A model generated the notes under the pieces. That model was given only the letters and a program-made list of their open reading frames with translations, did no database searches and had not been told where the DNA came from. Below are positions 14,480-23,024 of a stretch of DNA of 64,000 bases, piece by piece. The stretch is from Azomonas tarimensis (lineage in GTDB: Bacteria > Pseudomonadota > Gammaproteobacteria > Pseudomonadales > Pseudomonadaceae). Numbering within the stretch: position 1 is the stretch's first letter; each line of letters opens with the position of its first letter. The DNA lies in the NCBI RefSeq assembly GCF_042648805.1, contig NZ_JBHRXZ010000002.1, positions 1 to 64,000 on the forward strand, given 5' to 3'. Position numbers and translations under genes: made by a program.

Positions 14480-15481
14480 CTAGGCATCCGGCCTCGGGCC
14501 ATCCGCCAGCGGATCGCTCGGAGGCATGGCTGGGGGTGTGCCGATTGATGATTCAGCCTTGACCGCGACGCTATCGATGGCGTCGAGCACCGCATCGGTC
14601 GCCTGGTAATGAAGCATGTGCCCCACCCCTTCCAGCTCACGGTAATCCGCCTCGGGCAGCGCGGCGTGCAGTTGCGCCGAATGCTTGTCCATGGGCAAAA
14701 GGGCATCCTCGCGTCCCACGATAATGGTGGTGGGGACTTTGAGTTCGCCATAGCGTGGGCTGAGGGCCGTGGCCGAAGAGATCAACAGGCCGAGCTCATC
14801 TGACGCCGCCTGAAGGGAGGAGGAGCGCAGGGCCATCCAGGTGGGGAACTCGTTGAAGCGGGCCGGTACCTCGCCAGGCGCGAACACGCGCTTGATCAGC
14901 ATCGGCCAGGCGGCGCGCACCAGCCAGGGCGTGATGGTATGGCGCATCAGATCGCTGACTACAGGTATCGATGGCTGCTGGGCCAGCATCATTTCTGGGC
15001 GGGACACGGGATAGAAGTAGCCGCCCGCCAGCACCAGCCCGGAAACCGATTCGGGGTAATCCAGACCCAGCGCGACGGCCAGCATGGCGCCCCAGGAATG
15101 ACCGAGCACCAGCGGCCGCTCGATGCCGAGTGCGCGAAATGCGCCGTGGAACAACCGGGCCTGCGCGGTGGGGTCCCAGGGGCGGTCGACCGGGCGGTCG
15201 CTGTGGCCGTAACCGGGGCGGTCGAAGACAATCACCCGGTAATGCCCGGCCGCCTTGTCCAGCAGCCCACTAAGCTCGAAATCGACGCCCATGGTGGCGG
15301 CGCCGTGCAGCAGCACCAACGGCCGGCCGCTGCCCTTTTCGGTGTAGTGCAGCCGAACACCTTCTACTTCCACGAACTGGCCGGTGGGCGGGCATTCTTC
15401 TTCGGTCTTGTGCTGACGATAGACGAGATAGGCGGCAGACGCGGCCATGGCGACGGCGCTGCGGATCAGGAAGGATGGCAT
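14480..15481 (-). CDS. Alpha/beta-hydrolase, membrane-anchored
   Basis: A 333-residue serine hydrolase. An N-terminal hydrophobic anchor (FLIRSAVAMAASAAYLVY) is followed by the fold: VRLHYTEKGSGRPLVLLHGA, then VIVFDRPGYGHSDRP, the nucleophile elbow GHSWGA, the acid in IIVGREDALLP and the base in VGHMLHYQ. It resembles haloperoxidase or epoxide-hydrolase-like enzymes. The ATG at 15481 follows GGAG and gives the anchor; the longer frame to 15685 runs through a repeat. The C-terminus is a disordered Pro-rich tail. The substrate is unknown. Confidence 0.85.
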   Translation of the reverse strand: MPSFLIRSAVAMAASAAYLVYRQHKTEEECPPTGQFVEVEGVRLHYTEKGSGRPLVLLHGAATMGVDFELSGLLDKAAGHYRVIVFDRPGYGHSDRPVDRPWDPTAQARLFHGAFRALGIERPLVLGHSWGAMLAVALGLDYPESVSGLVLAGGYFYPVSRPEMMLAQQPSIPVVSDLMRHTITPWLVRAAWPMLIKRVFAPGEVPARFNEFPTWMALRSSSLQAASDELGLLISSATALSPRYGELKVPTTIIVGREDALLPMDKHSAQLHAALPEADYRELEGVGHMLHYQATDAVLDAIDSVAVKAESSIGTPPAMPPSDPLADGPRPDA

Positions 15482-15582
15482 GAGGGTCTCCGGTGGCGGG
15501 TCTATCCAGACTAGAACCCGCCGTTGGGGCACTGTTCCTGACGCGCCGGGACCGTGCGACTGATGGTCGAACATCGCCTGGA

Positions 15583-15603
15583 CACGGGGGACAGACCCCG
15601 TCT
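15583..15603. repeat. Diverged palindromic repeat (copy 12)
   Basis: CACGGGGGACAGACCCCGTC, with the outer AAT/ATT flanks changed to CAC/GTC. It lies between two minus-strand genes. Confidence 0.8.
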
Positions 15604-15629
15604 CCCCCCGTTTTCCCCGCAGGCGAACA

Positions 15630-16082
15630 TCAACGCGTTTTTTTATCGTCCTTGCCAGGAGATGCGCCGTCGCCTGCCTTGGCAAAGGCCCTGATCACAT
15701 CGCGGACGACTTTGCGCTGCTCGGCCGGTAACGCCAGGAAGGCGTCGATGGCTTCGCGCTCGCGATAGAAGCGCGGGTCTTCCCACTGCGCTCGCTGCTC
15801 GCGGATCGCCGATACCGCACGATCACCGAAGCGCAGGGCCTGGGGCTCGACCTTCAACCATTGGGCAATGACCTGGAGCTTGTCCTGCGATGGAATGGAC
15901 TTTCCGCCCAGCCAGCGCGAAACCGCCTGGAAGGTGACCGATCGGCCCCAGTAGCGGGAATTGAACTCCCTTTCCAGGACGGCAGGGCGATCAGGGTAGC
16001 CGGCGGCGAGCATGGCGCTGCGCAGGCGTTCGGCGAATTCCATTTTTTCATTCATGGAGGGGACGTTAAGTTCCAGCTCCAT
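15630..16082 (-). CDS. XRE-like helix-turn-helix regulator
   Basis: A 150-residue regulator. The central HTH reads SVTFQAVSRWLGGKSIPSQD, followed by KLQVIAQWLKVEPQALRFG, the usual second helix of XRE proteins that respond to 'work out if residue spacing fits'. The C-terminal part is charged (FLALPAEQRKVVRDVIRAFA). It is divergent from the BRO-N gene 160 bases away, like phage repressor/antirepressor pairs. The ATG at 16055 is an alternative start; ribosome sites are poor at both. A palindromic repeat lies downstream. Confidence 0.75.
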   Translation of the reverse strand: MELELNVPSMNEKMEFAERLRSAMLAAGYPDRPAVLEREFNSRYWGRSVTFQAVSRWLGGKSIPSQDKLQVIAQWLKVEPQALRFGDRAVSAIREQRAQWEDPRFYREREAIDAFLALPAEQRKVVRDVIRAFAKAGDGASPGKDDKKTR

Positions 16083-16172
16083 GCCTTATTGAACATACGA
16101 TTGTATTTAAAATTGAATTCATGCTTTCATTCGCTCGCAAGAACATCCAAGAACGCCGGGAAAGGGAACGAC

Positions 16173-16205
16173 CAGGGACAGACCCCGATTAACTGACTCC
16201 GATTG
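16173..16205. repeat. Palindromic repeat, 5' eroded (copy 13)
   Basis: AGGGACAGACCCCGATTAA followed by a degenerate CTCCGATTG. It lies in the divergent intergenic region between the regulator and BRO-N genes, close to both promoters. Confidence 0.8.
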
Positions 16206-16241
16206 AGTGCGAAAGCTGTTTTCATACAGAGGTAAAAGGAC

Positions 16242-16661
16242 ATGCCAATTCCCCATTACCCTCGTTTCGAGGGACTGCGTCTTTCTATTCGTCATGGAAA
16301 CGACGGTCGTCTCTGGTTCGATGGCAACGAAGTCGCCTGCCTGCTCGACTATCCCGATGGTGCTCTTGCGATCCACCAGTACTGCCGGGTGGAAGGCCTG
16401 AGCTTCGGCGAGGCCGACCATCCCGAGCCACGGCTGGATCTGGAGAATGTCTATCGCCTGGCCTTTGCCAGCCAGTCCTTACATGCGCCCCGCTTTACCG
16501 CCTGGCTTACTCACCGTCTCCTGCCCCAGCTATGCAATCCCAAATCGAGTTGGGTGCATCTATTCGGCCGACAGTTGCAAATCCTGGACTGGCAGGATGA
16601 CTGGTGGATACGCATGCGGGACGTAGTCGAGACCTTTGACATGGTGCGGGCGGCCAGATAA
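16242..16661 (+). CDS. BRO-N domain protein (phage antirepressor-like)
   Basis: A 139-residue protein whose N-terminal two thirds resemble the BRO-N domain of phage antirepressors: LRLSIRHGNDGRLWFDGNEV, then ACLLDYPDGALAIHQYCR and LENVYRLAFASQSLHAPRF with TAWLTHRLLPQL. No C-terminal KilA-C or ANT domain is present. The ATG at 16242 has AAAGGAC immediately upstream. It is divergent from an XRE-like regulator. It may be a domesticated phage switch; a function outside a prophage is unknown. Confidence 0.72.
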   Translation: MPIPHYPRFEGLRLSIRHGNDGRLWFDGNEVACLLDYPDGALAIHQYCRVEGLSFGEADHPEPRLDLENVYRLAFASQSLHAPRFTAWLTHRLLPQLCNPKSSWVHLFGRQLQILDWQDDWWIRMRDVVETFDMVRAAR

Positions 16662-16686
16662 CCGGGATGGAACAATCAGAGGAAAG

Positions 16687-16740
16687 AATCGGGGTCAGAC
16701 CCCGAAAGAACCCGGACCCCGAAAGAACCCGAAAGAACCC
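16687..16740. repeat. T-type palindromic repeat plus short tandem (copy 14)
   Basis: A full T-type copy (16687-16704) followed by GAAAGAACCC units repeated three times with small changes. It lies downstream of the BRO-N gene. Confidence 0.85.
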
Positions 16741-16840
16741 CGCAATAACCAATTACCCCGGAGCGGTCAGGGCTGGCGTTTATTCCGGCGACTGGTGCGG
16801 CGACGAGATTGTTTGGATGCTTAGGTGAAGGCTGGCAAAG

Positions 16841-16870
16841 GCGTGGAAAAGGCTTCGCCGTTTTCCACCC
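16841..16870. repeat. Hairpin repeat between BRO-N and katG
   Basis: GTGGAAAA (16843-16850) and TTTTCCAC (16861-16868) flank a GGCTTCGCCG loop, followed by CCTACG. It resembles the common GTGGAAAA-type intergenic hairpin of Pseudomonas. It could also act as a weak terminator for katG. Confidence 0.55.
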
Positions 16871-16921
16871 TACGCCTGTCTGGAATACGCAGCGGCGCCC
16901 CGAAGAGCGCCGCCGCTCGGC

Positions 16922-19153
16922 TCACGCAGAGAGTTTCTGGCTGAAAATATCCGCCGGCTTGCCGATATCGGTCCGGTCCGCGTTCATCACCTTGTCCCAG
17001 GCGGCGACGAAGTCATGCACGAACTTTTCGTTGCCGTCGGCCATGCCGTACACCTCGGCCTGGGCGCGTAGCTCCGATTGCGAGCCGAAGATCAGGTCCA
17101 CTCGGGTGGCGCTCCAGGTGGGTTGGCGGGTCTTGCGATCGAGGCCCTGGAAGCGGTTCTTGTGTTCGGTCGCTGTCCATTCGTTCTTCATGTCCAGCAG
17201 GTTGACGAAGAAGTCGTTCGACAGTGTGCCCACGCGCTGGGTGAAGACGCCTTCCTGGCCGCCGTCCGCATTGGTACCCAGCACCCGCATGCCGCCCACC
17301 AGCACGGTCATTTCCGGCGCGCTCAAGCGCAGCAGATGCGCCTTGTCGACCAGCGCTTCCTCGGGCGCCATGAAGTGCGACTCGTGGTAGTAGTTACGGA
17401 AGCCGTCCGCCACCGGGCGCAGCGCTTCGAAGGACTGGGCATCGGTCCATTCCTCCAGGGCATCCATCCGCCCGGGGGTGAAGGGGACCGTGACGTCCAC
17501 TCCGCCGTCTTTGGCGGCCTTTTCGATGGCGGCGCAGCCGGCCAGCACGATCAGGTCCGCCATGGAGACCTTCTTGCCGCCCGTTGCCGAGCCGTTGAAC
17601 TCGGCCTGGATCTCGCCGATCTTGTGCAGCACCTTCTCCAGTAGCGGCGGGTTGTTGATCTCCCAGTCCTTTTGCGGCGCGAAGCGGATGCGTGCGCCGT
17701 TGGCGCCGCCACGCTTGTCCGAGCCGCGATAGGTGGCCGCCGAAGCCCAGGCCACCGAGACCAGCTCGGAGACGGAAAAGCCCATGCCCAGGAGCTTCTG
17801 CTTGAGCGCGGCGATGTCCGCCTCGTCGATGACGGGGTGGTCGCGCTCGGGGATCGGGTCCTGCCAGATCAGTCTTTCCTTCGGCACCAGCGGCCCGAGG
17901 TAGCGGCCGATCGGCCCCATGTCGCGGTGGGTCAGCTTGAACCAGGCGCGGGCGAAGGCGTCGGCGAACTCGTCCGGGTTTTCCAGGAAATGCCGTGAGA
18001 TCTTTTCGTAGGCTGGATCGAAGCGCAGCGACAGGTCCGTGGTCAGCATGGTCGGCTTGCGCTTCTTGTTCGGGTCGAAGGGGTCGGGAATGATTTCCGG
18101 CACGTCCTTGGCTTGCCATTGATGGGCGCCCGCCGGGCTCTTGGTCAGCTCCCACTCGAAGTTGAACAGATTCTCGAAGAAGTAGTTGGACCACTTCGTC
18201 GGGGTCTGGCTCCAGATGACTTCCAGGCCCGAGGTGACAGCGTCGGCCCCTACCCCGCTCTTGTATCGGCTGCGCCAGCCCAGGCCCTGGTCCTCGATGA
18301 CGGCGCCCTCAGGATCCGGTCCCATCAGCGAGGGATCACCCGCGCCGTGAGTCTTGCCGAAGGTGTGTCCCCCGGCGATCAGCGCCACGGTTTCGTAGTC
18401 GTCCATCGCCATGCGGCCAAAGGTTTCGCGGATGTCGATGGCCGCCGCCTTCGGGTCGGGGTTGCCGTTCGGGCCTTCCGGGTTCACGTAGATCAAGCCC
18501 ATCTGCACTGCGCCCAGGCCCGGGTGCAGTTGCCGTTCGCCGCTGTAGCGCTCGTCGCCCAGCCAGGTGCCCTCAGGCCCCCAGAAGAGTTCTTCCGGCT
18601 CCCAGGTGTCGGCACGACCGCCGGCGAAGCCGAACGTCTTGAAGCCCATGGATTCCAGGGCAACATTGCCCGTGAGCACATACAGATCAGCCCACGAGAG
18701 CTTGCGCCCGTACTTCTGCTTGATCGGCCAGAGCAGACGCCGGGCCTTGTCCAGCGCGGCGTTGTCCGGCCAGCTGTTGAGCGGCGCGAAGCGCTGCTGG
18801 CCACCGCCGGCGCCGCCCCGGCCGTCAGTGATCCGGTAGGTGCCCGCACTGTGCCAGGCCATCCGGATGAACAGCCCGCCGTAATGACCGAAGTCCGCCG
18901 GCCACCAATCCTGGGAATCCGTCATCACGGCGTGCAGGTCGGCGATCACCGCATCGAGATCGAGCGAGTTGAACGCGGCGGCGTAGTCAAAATCGCCACC
19001 GTACGGATTCGAGCGCGGCGAGTGCTGATTCAGTGAGGTGAGGCTGAGCGCCTCGGGCCACCAGTCGCGATTGGTCGGGCGTTTGCGGGGCGCGCCGGCG
19101 CCATGACCGAATGGGCAGACGCCACCCGCCTTTTCTCCAGACTCATCATTCAT
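16922..19153 (-). CDS. katG: Catalase-peroxidase KatG
   Basis: A 743-residue bifunctional haem enzyme that removes H2O2. The N-terminal half carries the distal site in FIRMAWHSAGTYRITDGRGG, whose Trp joins the Met-Tyr-Trp adduct. The Tyr is in QMGLIYVNPEGPNG, and MDDYETVALIAGGHTFGKTHG contains the proximal His. The C-terminal half is the duplicated, haem-free domain. The length is typical. The ATG at 19153 has GAGGACA upstream. The remnants of two repeats separate it from the next gene. OxyR control is likely but no site was identified. Confidence 0.95.
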   Translation of the reverse strand: MNDESGEKAGGVCPFGHGAGAPRKRPTNRDWWPEALSLTSLNQHSPRSNPYGGDFDYAAAFNSLDLDAVIADLHAVMTDSQDWWPADFGHYGGLFIRMAWHSAGTYRITDGRGGAGGGQQRFAPLNSWPDNAALDKARRLLWPIKQKYGRKLSWADLYVLTGNVALESMGFKTFGFAGGRADTWEPEELFWGPEGTWLGDERYSGERQLHPGLGAVQMGLIYVNPEGPNGNPDPKAAAIDIRETFGRMAMDDYETVALIAGGHTFGKTHGAGDPSLMGPDPEGAVIEDQGLGWRSRYKSGVGADAVTSGLEVIWSQTPTKWSNYFFENLFNFEWELTKSPAGAHQWQAKDVPEIIPDPFDPNKKRKPTMLTTDLSLRFDPAYEKISRHFLENPDEFADAFARAWFKLTHRDMGPIGRYLGPLVPKERLIWQDPIPERDHPVIDEADIAALKQKLLGMGFSVSELVSVAWASAATYRGSDKRGGANGARIRFAPQKDWEINNPPLLEKVLHKIGEIQAEFNGSATGGKKVSMADLIVLAGCAAIEKAAKDGGVDVTVPFTPGRMDALEEWTDAQSFEALRPVADGFRNYYHESHFMAPEEALVDKAHLLRLSAPEMTVLVGGMRVLGTNADGGQEGVFTQRVGTLSNDFFVNLLDMKNEWTATEHKNRFQGLDRKTRQPTWSATRVDLIFGSQSELRAQAEVYGMADGNEKFVHDFVAAWDKVMNADRTDIGKPADIFSQKLSA

Positions 19154-19262
19154 GTTCTTGTCCTCACGGTTATCGTTGATGCGATCAAGCGCCGCTTCCA
19201 AGGGAATTAGGGAATTTAGCACTGAGGCCAGGCCTGAACAAAACCCTACCAGCCAGTCTCGC

Positions 19263-19296
19263 ATTCGGGGACCGCATTCGGTGACAGACCCCAATT
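19263..19296. repeat. Diverged palindromic repeat plus half copy (copy 15)
   Basis: ATTCGGGGAC (half) and then ATTCGGTGACAGACCCCAAT. They lie about 110 bases upstream of the katG start, so they may sit in or near its promoter region. Confidence 0.75.
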
Positions 19297-19297
19297 T

Positions 19298-19396
19298 CCC
19301 TCTCGATTTCCTCGACGAAATTGATGCAGAACACGTCGTCGTCTTTCAGCGCGCCATGTACGCTGGCGAAGCAGGCCTTGAGCTTTGAAGAAAACC
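19298..19396 (-). pseudogene. Unidentified gene fragment between two repeats
   Basis: One minus-strand frame gives a protein-like run with no stop: WFSSKLKACFASVHGALKDD followed by DVFCINFVEEIERE. It lies exactly between palindromic repeats at 19276-19296 and 19397-19417. No start codon or domain is recognised. It has the same arrangement as the fragment at 3556-3711. Confidence 0.45.
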
Positions 19397-19417
19397 ATTC
19401 GGGGACAGACCCCGATT
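19397..19417. repeat. Palindromic repeat, A-type (copy 16, rightmost)
   Basis: ATTCGGGGACAGACCCCGAT. This is the last copy of the family; none was found between here and 64 kb. Confidence 0.85.
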
Positions 19418-19508
19418 CCCTTCAGCCCACCCTAGGGGAGATGTCGGCTGAACCGGCCCAGGCAACCCTGAAACCGCGCGGCTCGCCGTCAGCGGGCCGC
19501 AGTCTGGT

Positions 19509-19637
19509 TCAGGCCGAATTCATGGTCAGCAGCACGAACCCACAGACAATACCGGCCAGCGCGATCAGCCAGCCGATCCGGTAAGCATGGTTTTTCTGTT
19601 GCTGGCGGACGGGGTCGACGGGTTTCTTCTTTCTCAC
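19509..19637 (-). CDS. Small single-pass membrane protein
   Basis: A 42-residue frame from a GTG at 19637: a basic N-terminus (RKKKPVDPVRQQQKNHAYR) and one strong membrane helix (IGWLIALAGIVCGFVLLT). The ribosome site (AGGCAG) is weak and no family is recognised. It lies between the repeat-rich katG upstream region and the PhoD-family gene. The positive-inside pattern supports a real small membrane protein. Confidence 0.45.
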   Translation of the reverse strand: MRKKKPVDPVRQQQKNHAYRIGWLIALAGIVCGFVLLTMNSA

Positions 19638-19778
19638 GGTGCTTCTGCCTGTCGGAACGGGTCGGCAAGGATACACCCTGAGGCGTGGTTTCCGGATCGC
19701 GAGTTCCCATCGCACCACACCCTATGGCTCCAGCCTGCCGCCCGTGCCGGCGCTCGGCCCAAGCGCTTTTCAGCCCAT

Positions 19779-21713
19779 CTATGGAAACGTGGTCGGCGGC
19801 GAACCGTCGGCATTGAGCTGGTAGATCTCCCGGGGCCGGCCCTGTGCGTCGAGCACCAGCAGGCCGATGCCAGCGCCGTTCCACAGGCGCTCGCCAGAGT
19901 GGCTGCGGTCGGGGATGCGCGGCACGATTTCCAGCCGGCGACGCTTGGTCAGCCCGTTCAGCGGCGAGCGTGGCGCATACAGCCAGCGGTTGAGGCGATC
20001 GAACAGGTTCAGCAGCCGGCGCGGGAATTCGTTCTTCACCCCACTGCTGGTGATCTGCCAGATCCGTGGCCCACCGTCGCGGGCGCGGATGTGCACCTCG
20101 TAGACGAAGGAATAATGCACATCGCCTGAAAGGATCACGTAGTTACCCGGCGTACGCGAATGACGAAAGATGTTCATCATTACGTGGGCAGCGCCGCGAT
20201 GGGCCATCCAGTTCTCGGCATCCACCAGCAGCGGTTGTCCGACCCAGCTGAACACCCGCTGCACCGCCTCGATCAGCTTGACGCCGAACATCGGCGCCGG
20301 CGAGACGATGAGTACCGCCGGACGGTCGAGGATCTGCTGCTGCAGTTCGCTGAGCGCCTCCCAGTCCATCAGGCCCGACGGCCGGCTGAGGTTGCGCTCG
20401 CTGCGCCAGCGCCGGGTGCGTGTGTCGAGCACCACCAGCGGTGGATCGGTGGGCAACTGGTAGCCCCAGCCGTCGAAGCGACGCAAATCGTCGATCAGCC
20501 GATCCTGGCCGCCGCCGTCGAGTTGGCCGTCCCGCACCGATGCCAGCAGTTGGCAGGTCTGCTCGATCACCCCCTGGAAACGCTCGGGTTCGTTGCCCCA
20601 CGCCTGACCCAGCAAGTAGCCGATCAGCGCGTTGCCGATGATCCGCCGCGACAGCGGATGGCCGTAGGCGGTCTGTTCCCAGCGCGCCGAGAGGTTCCAG
20701 TCATCGGTGATGTCGTGGTCGTCGAAGATCATCAACGAGGGCACCTGGGCCAGCGCCCGGGCGACCCTGGGCAAGCCCTGGCAGAAGGGCTGCAGGCAGG
20801 CGTCTTCCTCACGGTAGCGCCGGGCCTGGGCGTCATCGAGGCCGGGCATGACCGGCTGGATCAGCGACCAGGGCACCGGCGACCACACCAGTAGGTATTG
20901 AGCGAAGACTTCTGCCAGGGTGATCAGGTGATTCTGCCCATGGGCCGTGGTGAAGATCGGCTTTTCCACCCCGCCGAAAAAACGTTCGCGCAGGGCTTCG
21001 TTGGACTTGAACGCCGGCAGCAGCGCCTCGCGGTGGTAATAGCTGGCGGGATGGGCGAACAGCGCCTCGCTGTCCTCCACCACTGCGCCTTCGAGCCGTT
21101 CCCCATAGAGCCCGAGCCGGTGGATCAGCGCATGGACGGCCACCAGCATCGGGCCCGCCACGTCGTCGGCATAGACCTGGTCGCCGGTCATCAGCAGAAC
21201 GGCTGGCCGACGCTGCGGTTGGTCCCGCTCCTTTTCCAGCAGCGCATCGACGCACAGCAACCCGTCCGCCGCCGGGTAATGAGGCTTGCGGCAGGAACCG
21301 TGCAGTACCCGGTCCAGCCTGGACTTGACGACGAAGGCGGGTCGCGACTCGCCCGGATACAGCAGGTGCGGCGCCCACTCGGCAATGCCCTGCTCGGCGG
21401 CGCTCCCGGCTTCGTCCCGGCTCGGGTGCAAGCGCAAGTCGTAGCGGATCAGGCAGTCGCAGGGCAGCGGTGTGTCGAGCCGCACATCGATCAGGTGCAG
21501 CACGGCATGATTGCCGAGACGCAGGGTGCGGCATGACGCCTCGTCCAGTCGCAGGCTCTGCGCCCCCTGGGCGTCGCTCTCCAGTTGCAGCGACAGTACC
21601 AACGGGCGCGTCCCCACCAGCCAGAACACCAGCCGCCCGGGCTCGACCCGGCGCAACAGCGGGCCGGCAATGACGGGCGGCAAGGGATCGGCAGAGGCGG
21701 CGGTGTCGGACAA
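19779..21713 (-). CDS. PhoD-family metallophosphatase/phosphodiesterase
   Basis: A protein of about 644 residues in the alkaline phosphatase D superfamily. Metal-site motifs are visible as LLMTGDQVYADDVAGP, MIFDDHDITDDWN and LSGDVHYSFVYEVHI. The active-site region HGSCRKPHY lies upstream of these. No signal peptide is visible, unlike secreted PhoD, so a cytoplasmic enzyme is likely. The frame stays open far upstream. The TTG at 21713 is chosen because homology begins just after it (LPPVIAGPLLRRVEPGRLVF); an ATG at about 21797 is the alternative. Substrate unknown. Confidence 0.82.
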   Translation of the reverse strand: MSDTAASADPLPPVIAGPLLRRVEPGRLVFWLVGTRPLVLSLQLESDAQGAQSLRLDEASCRTLRLGNHAVLHLIDVRLDTPLPCDCLIRYDLRLHPSRDEAGSAAEQGIAEWAPHLLYPGESRPAFVVKSRLDRVLHGSCRKPHYPAADGLLCVDALLEKERDQPQRRPAVLLMTGDQVYADDVAGPMLVAVHALIHRLGLYGERLEGAVVEDSEALFAHPASYYHREALLPAFKSNEALRERFFGGVEKPIFTTAHGQNHLITLAEVFAQYLLVWSPVPWSLIQPVMPGLDDAQARRYREEDACLQPFCQGLPRVARALAQVPSLMIFDDHDITDDWNLSARWEQTAYGHPLSRRIIGNALIGYLLGQAWGNEPERFQGVIEQTCQLLASVRDGQLDGGGQDRLIDDLRRFDGWGYQLPTDPPLVVLDTRTRRWRSERNLSRPSGLMDWEALSELQQQILDRPAVLIVSPAPMFGVKLIEAVQRVFSWVGQPLLVDAENWMAHRGAAHVMMNIFRHSRTPGNYVILSGDVHYSFVYEVHIRARDGGPRIWQITSSGVKNEFPRRLLNLFDRLNRWLYAPRSPLNGLTKRRRLEIVPRIPDRSHSGERLWNGAGIGLLVLDAQGRPREIYQLNADGSPPTTFP

Positions 21714-21845
21714 GGGAATTCGCAGTGAAGGTGAGCAATCGCCATTGTGACAGTATCGATGGCCTATCGCTCCGCAGTCAGGCGTTGGCACTTGCATCCG
21801 TCCGGACCATTGAATGGGCCAGTCTTCCCCGCCCCTTCGGAAAAA

Positions 21846-21874
21846 TTGTTTACGGAGCACATTAAGCCTATAAT
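21846..21874 (+). promoter_or_regulatory. Sigma70-like promoter of the Xre-RES operon
   Basis: TTGTTT (21846-21851), a 17-base spacer and a perfect TATAAT (21869-21874), 30 bases before the antitoxin ATG. It is the clearest promoter in the window. Autoregulation by the Xre antitoxin is expected from the family. Confidence 0.75.
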
Positions 21875-21903
21875 TTGTGCATACAGCACAGATGGAGGCC
21901 GCC

Positions 21904-22275
21904 ATGTCCGCCCTGGAACAATCCCGCCCTACCCCGGAAGCCGTACTCGCCAAGGCCGTGCTGCGCGCCGCTGAGCAGCTCGGGTTGAAGCAGGCCGAGC
22001 TGGCGGCGGTACTGGGCGTCCATCGCACCGCGGTCAGTCGCCTGAAGAGCCAGCCTTCGCTGGCGCCCGACTCCAAGACCGGCGAGCTGGCCCTGCTGCT
22101 CATTCGCATGGCCCGCGCCCTGTTTGCCCTGACCGGCGGCGACCGGGACTGGATGCAGCACTTCATGCGCACCCCGAACAAGGTCACCGGTGGCGTGCCG
22201 GTGGAGCAGATCGAAACCATCCAGGGGCTGATGAGCGTGCTGCAGTTTGTCGATGCGTCCCGAGGCAAAGTGTGA
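21904..22275 (+). CDS. Xre/MbcA/ParS-type antitoxin of a RES-Xre pair
   Basis: A 123-residue antitoxin. The HTH reads LGLKQAELAAVLGVHRTAVS followed by RLKSQ. The DUF2384 toxin-binding part is seen as ELALLLIRMARALFALTGGD with DWMQHFMRTPNKVTGGVPVE. It neutralises the RES toxin. The ATG at 21904 is preferred because GGAGG lies 5 bases upstream. Its stop abuts the toxin start with no gap. Confidence 0.87.
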   Translation: MSALEQSRPTPEAVLAKAVLRAAEQLGLKQAELAAVLGVHRTAVSRLKSQPSLAPDSKTGELALLLIRMARALFALTGGDRDWMQHFMRTPNKVTGGVPVEQIETIQGLMSVLQFVDASRGKV

Positions 22276-23022
22276 ATGATCTGGGAGCAGTGCCGTGGCC
22301 CCGAGCGGATCGGGCCGATCGAGGGACTCATGTTTCGTCTGGTCGAGAGCCAGGAGCAGATCGCCACGCTGAGCTATGTCGACACGCTTGAGGAGCAGGC
22401 GCTGCTGGAGGAGATGCTCGAAGCCGCCAAGCCGGACTATCGCGATGCCCATGAGGGGCTGCACTTTCTATTGAGGACGCCCTTTCGCTATCCGCCGCTG
22501 AAATGGGGTTCAAGGTTCGGCCGGGTGCATGAGCCGAGCCTGTTCTATGGTGGCGGCTCGGTGGCGACGACCCTGGCCGAGTCGGCGTTCTACCGGCTGG
22601 TGTTCTGGTTCTCGATGGATGGCGAGCCGATCAAGGCGCACATGCGCACCGAGCACACGCTGTTCTCGGTCGGCTACAGGACGCCACACGGGGTCCGCCT
22701 GCAAGACGCTTCCTTCCATCTGCACCTGGCGGAGCTGACCCACCCCCGTCACTACACCGCCTGCCAGGCGCTCGGCACGGCCATGCGCGAAGCCGGGGTC
22801 CAGGCATTCGAATACCGATCCGCCCGGGACCCGGCCGGCGGGCTCTGCGCGGCGCTGTTCAGCGCCGAAGCCTTCACCTCCAGAGCGCCTCTGGACAAGG
22901 CTCAGTGGCTCTGTGAAACCACCGCTCGGGAGGTGTCGTTCAAGCAGGTCGGCTCACGGGAGGTGCTGAGCTATGCCCTGGAAGCCTTTCTGGTAGACGG
23001 CGAATTGCCGCTGCCGGCTTAG
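22276..23022 (+). CDS. RES-domain toxin (NAD+ phosphorylase/glycohydrolase type)
   Basis: A 248-residue RES protein. The conserved Arg-Glu-Ser triad is consistent with GSRFGRVHEPSLFYGGGSVA (Arg), TTLAESAFYRLVFW (Glu) and the C-terminal SREVLSYALEAF. RES toxins such as MbcT degrade NAD+ and stop growth. It is longer than the minimal 160-180-residue RES toxins because of an N-terminal extension, as in the larger MbcT-like subfamily. It forms an operon with the Xre antitoxin with zero spacing. Confidence 0.85.
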   Translation: MIWEQCRGPERIGPIEGLMFRLVESQEQIATLSYVDTLEEQALLEEMLEAAKPDYRDAHEGLHFLLRTPFRYPPLKWGSRFGRVHEPSLFYGGGSVATTLAESAFYRLVFWFSMDGEPIKAHMRTEHTLFSVGYRTPHGVRLQDASFHLHLAELTHPRHYTACQALGTAMREAGVQAFEYRSARDPAGGLCAALFSAEAFTSRAPLDKAQWLCETTAREVSFKQVGSREVLSYALEAFLVDGELPLPA

Positions 23023-23024
23023 GG

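Noticed and set aside
21797..22367. Upstream extension of the PhoD-family gene to 22367
   Set aside because: The extra residues overlap the RES-Xre operon on the other strand and have no phosphatase homology.
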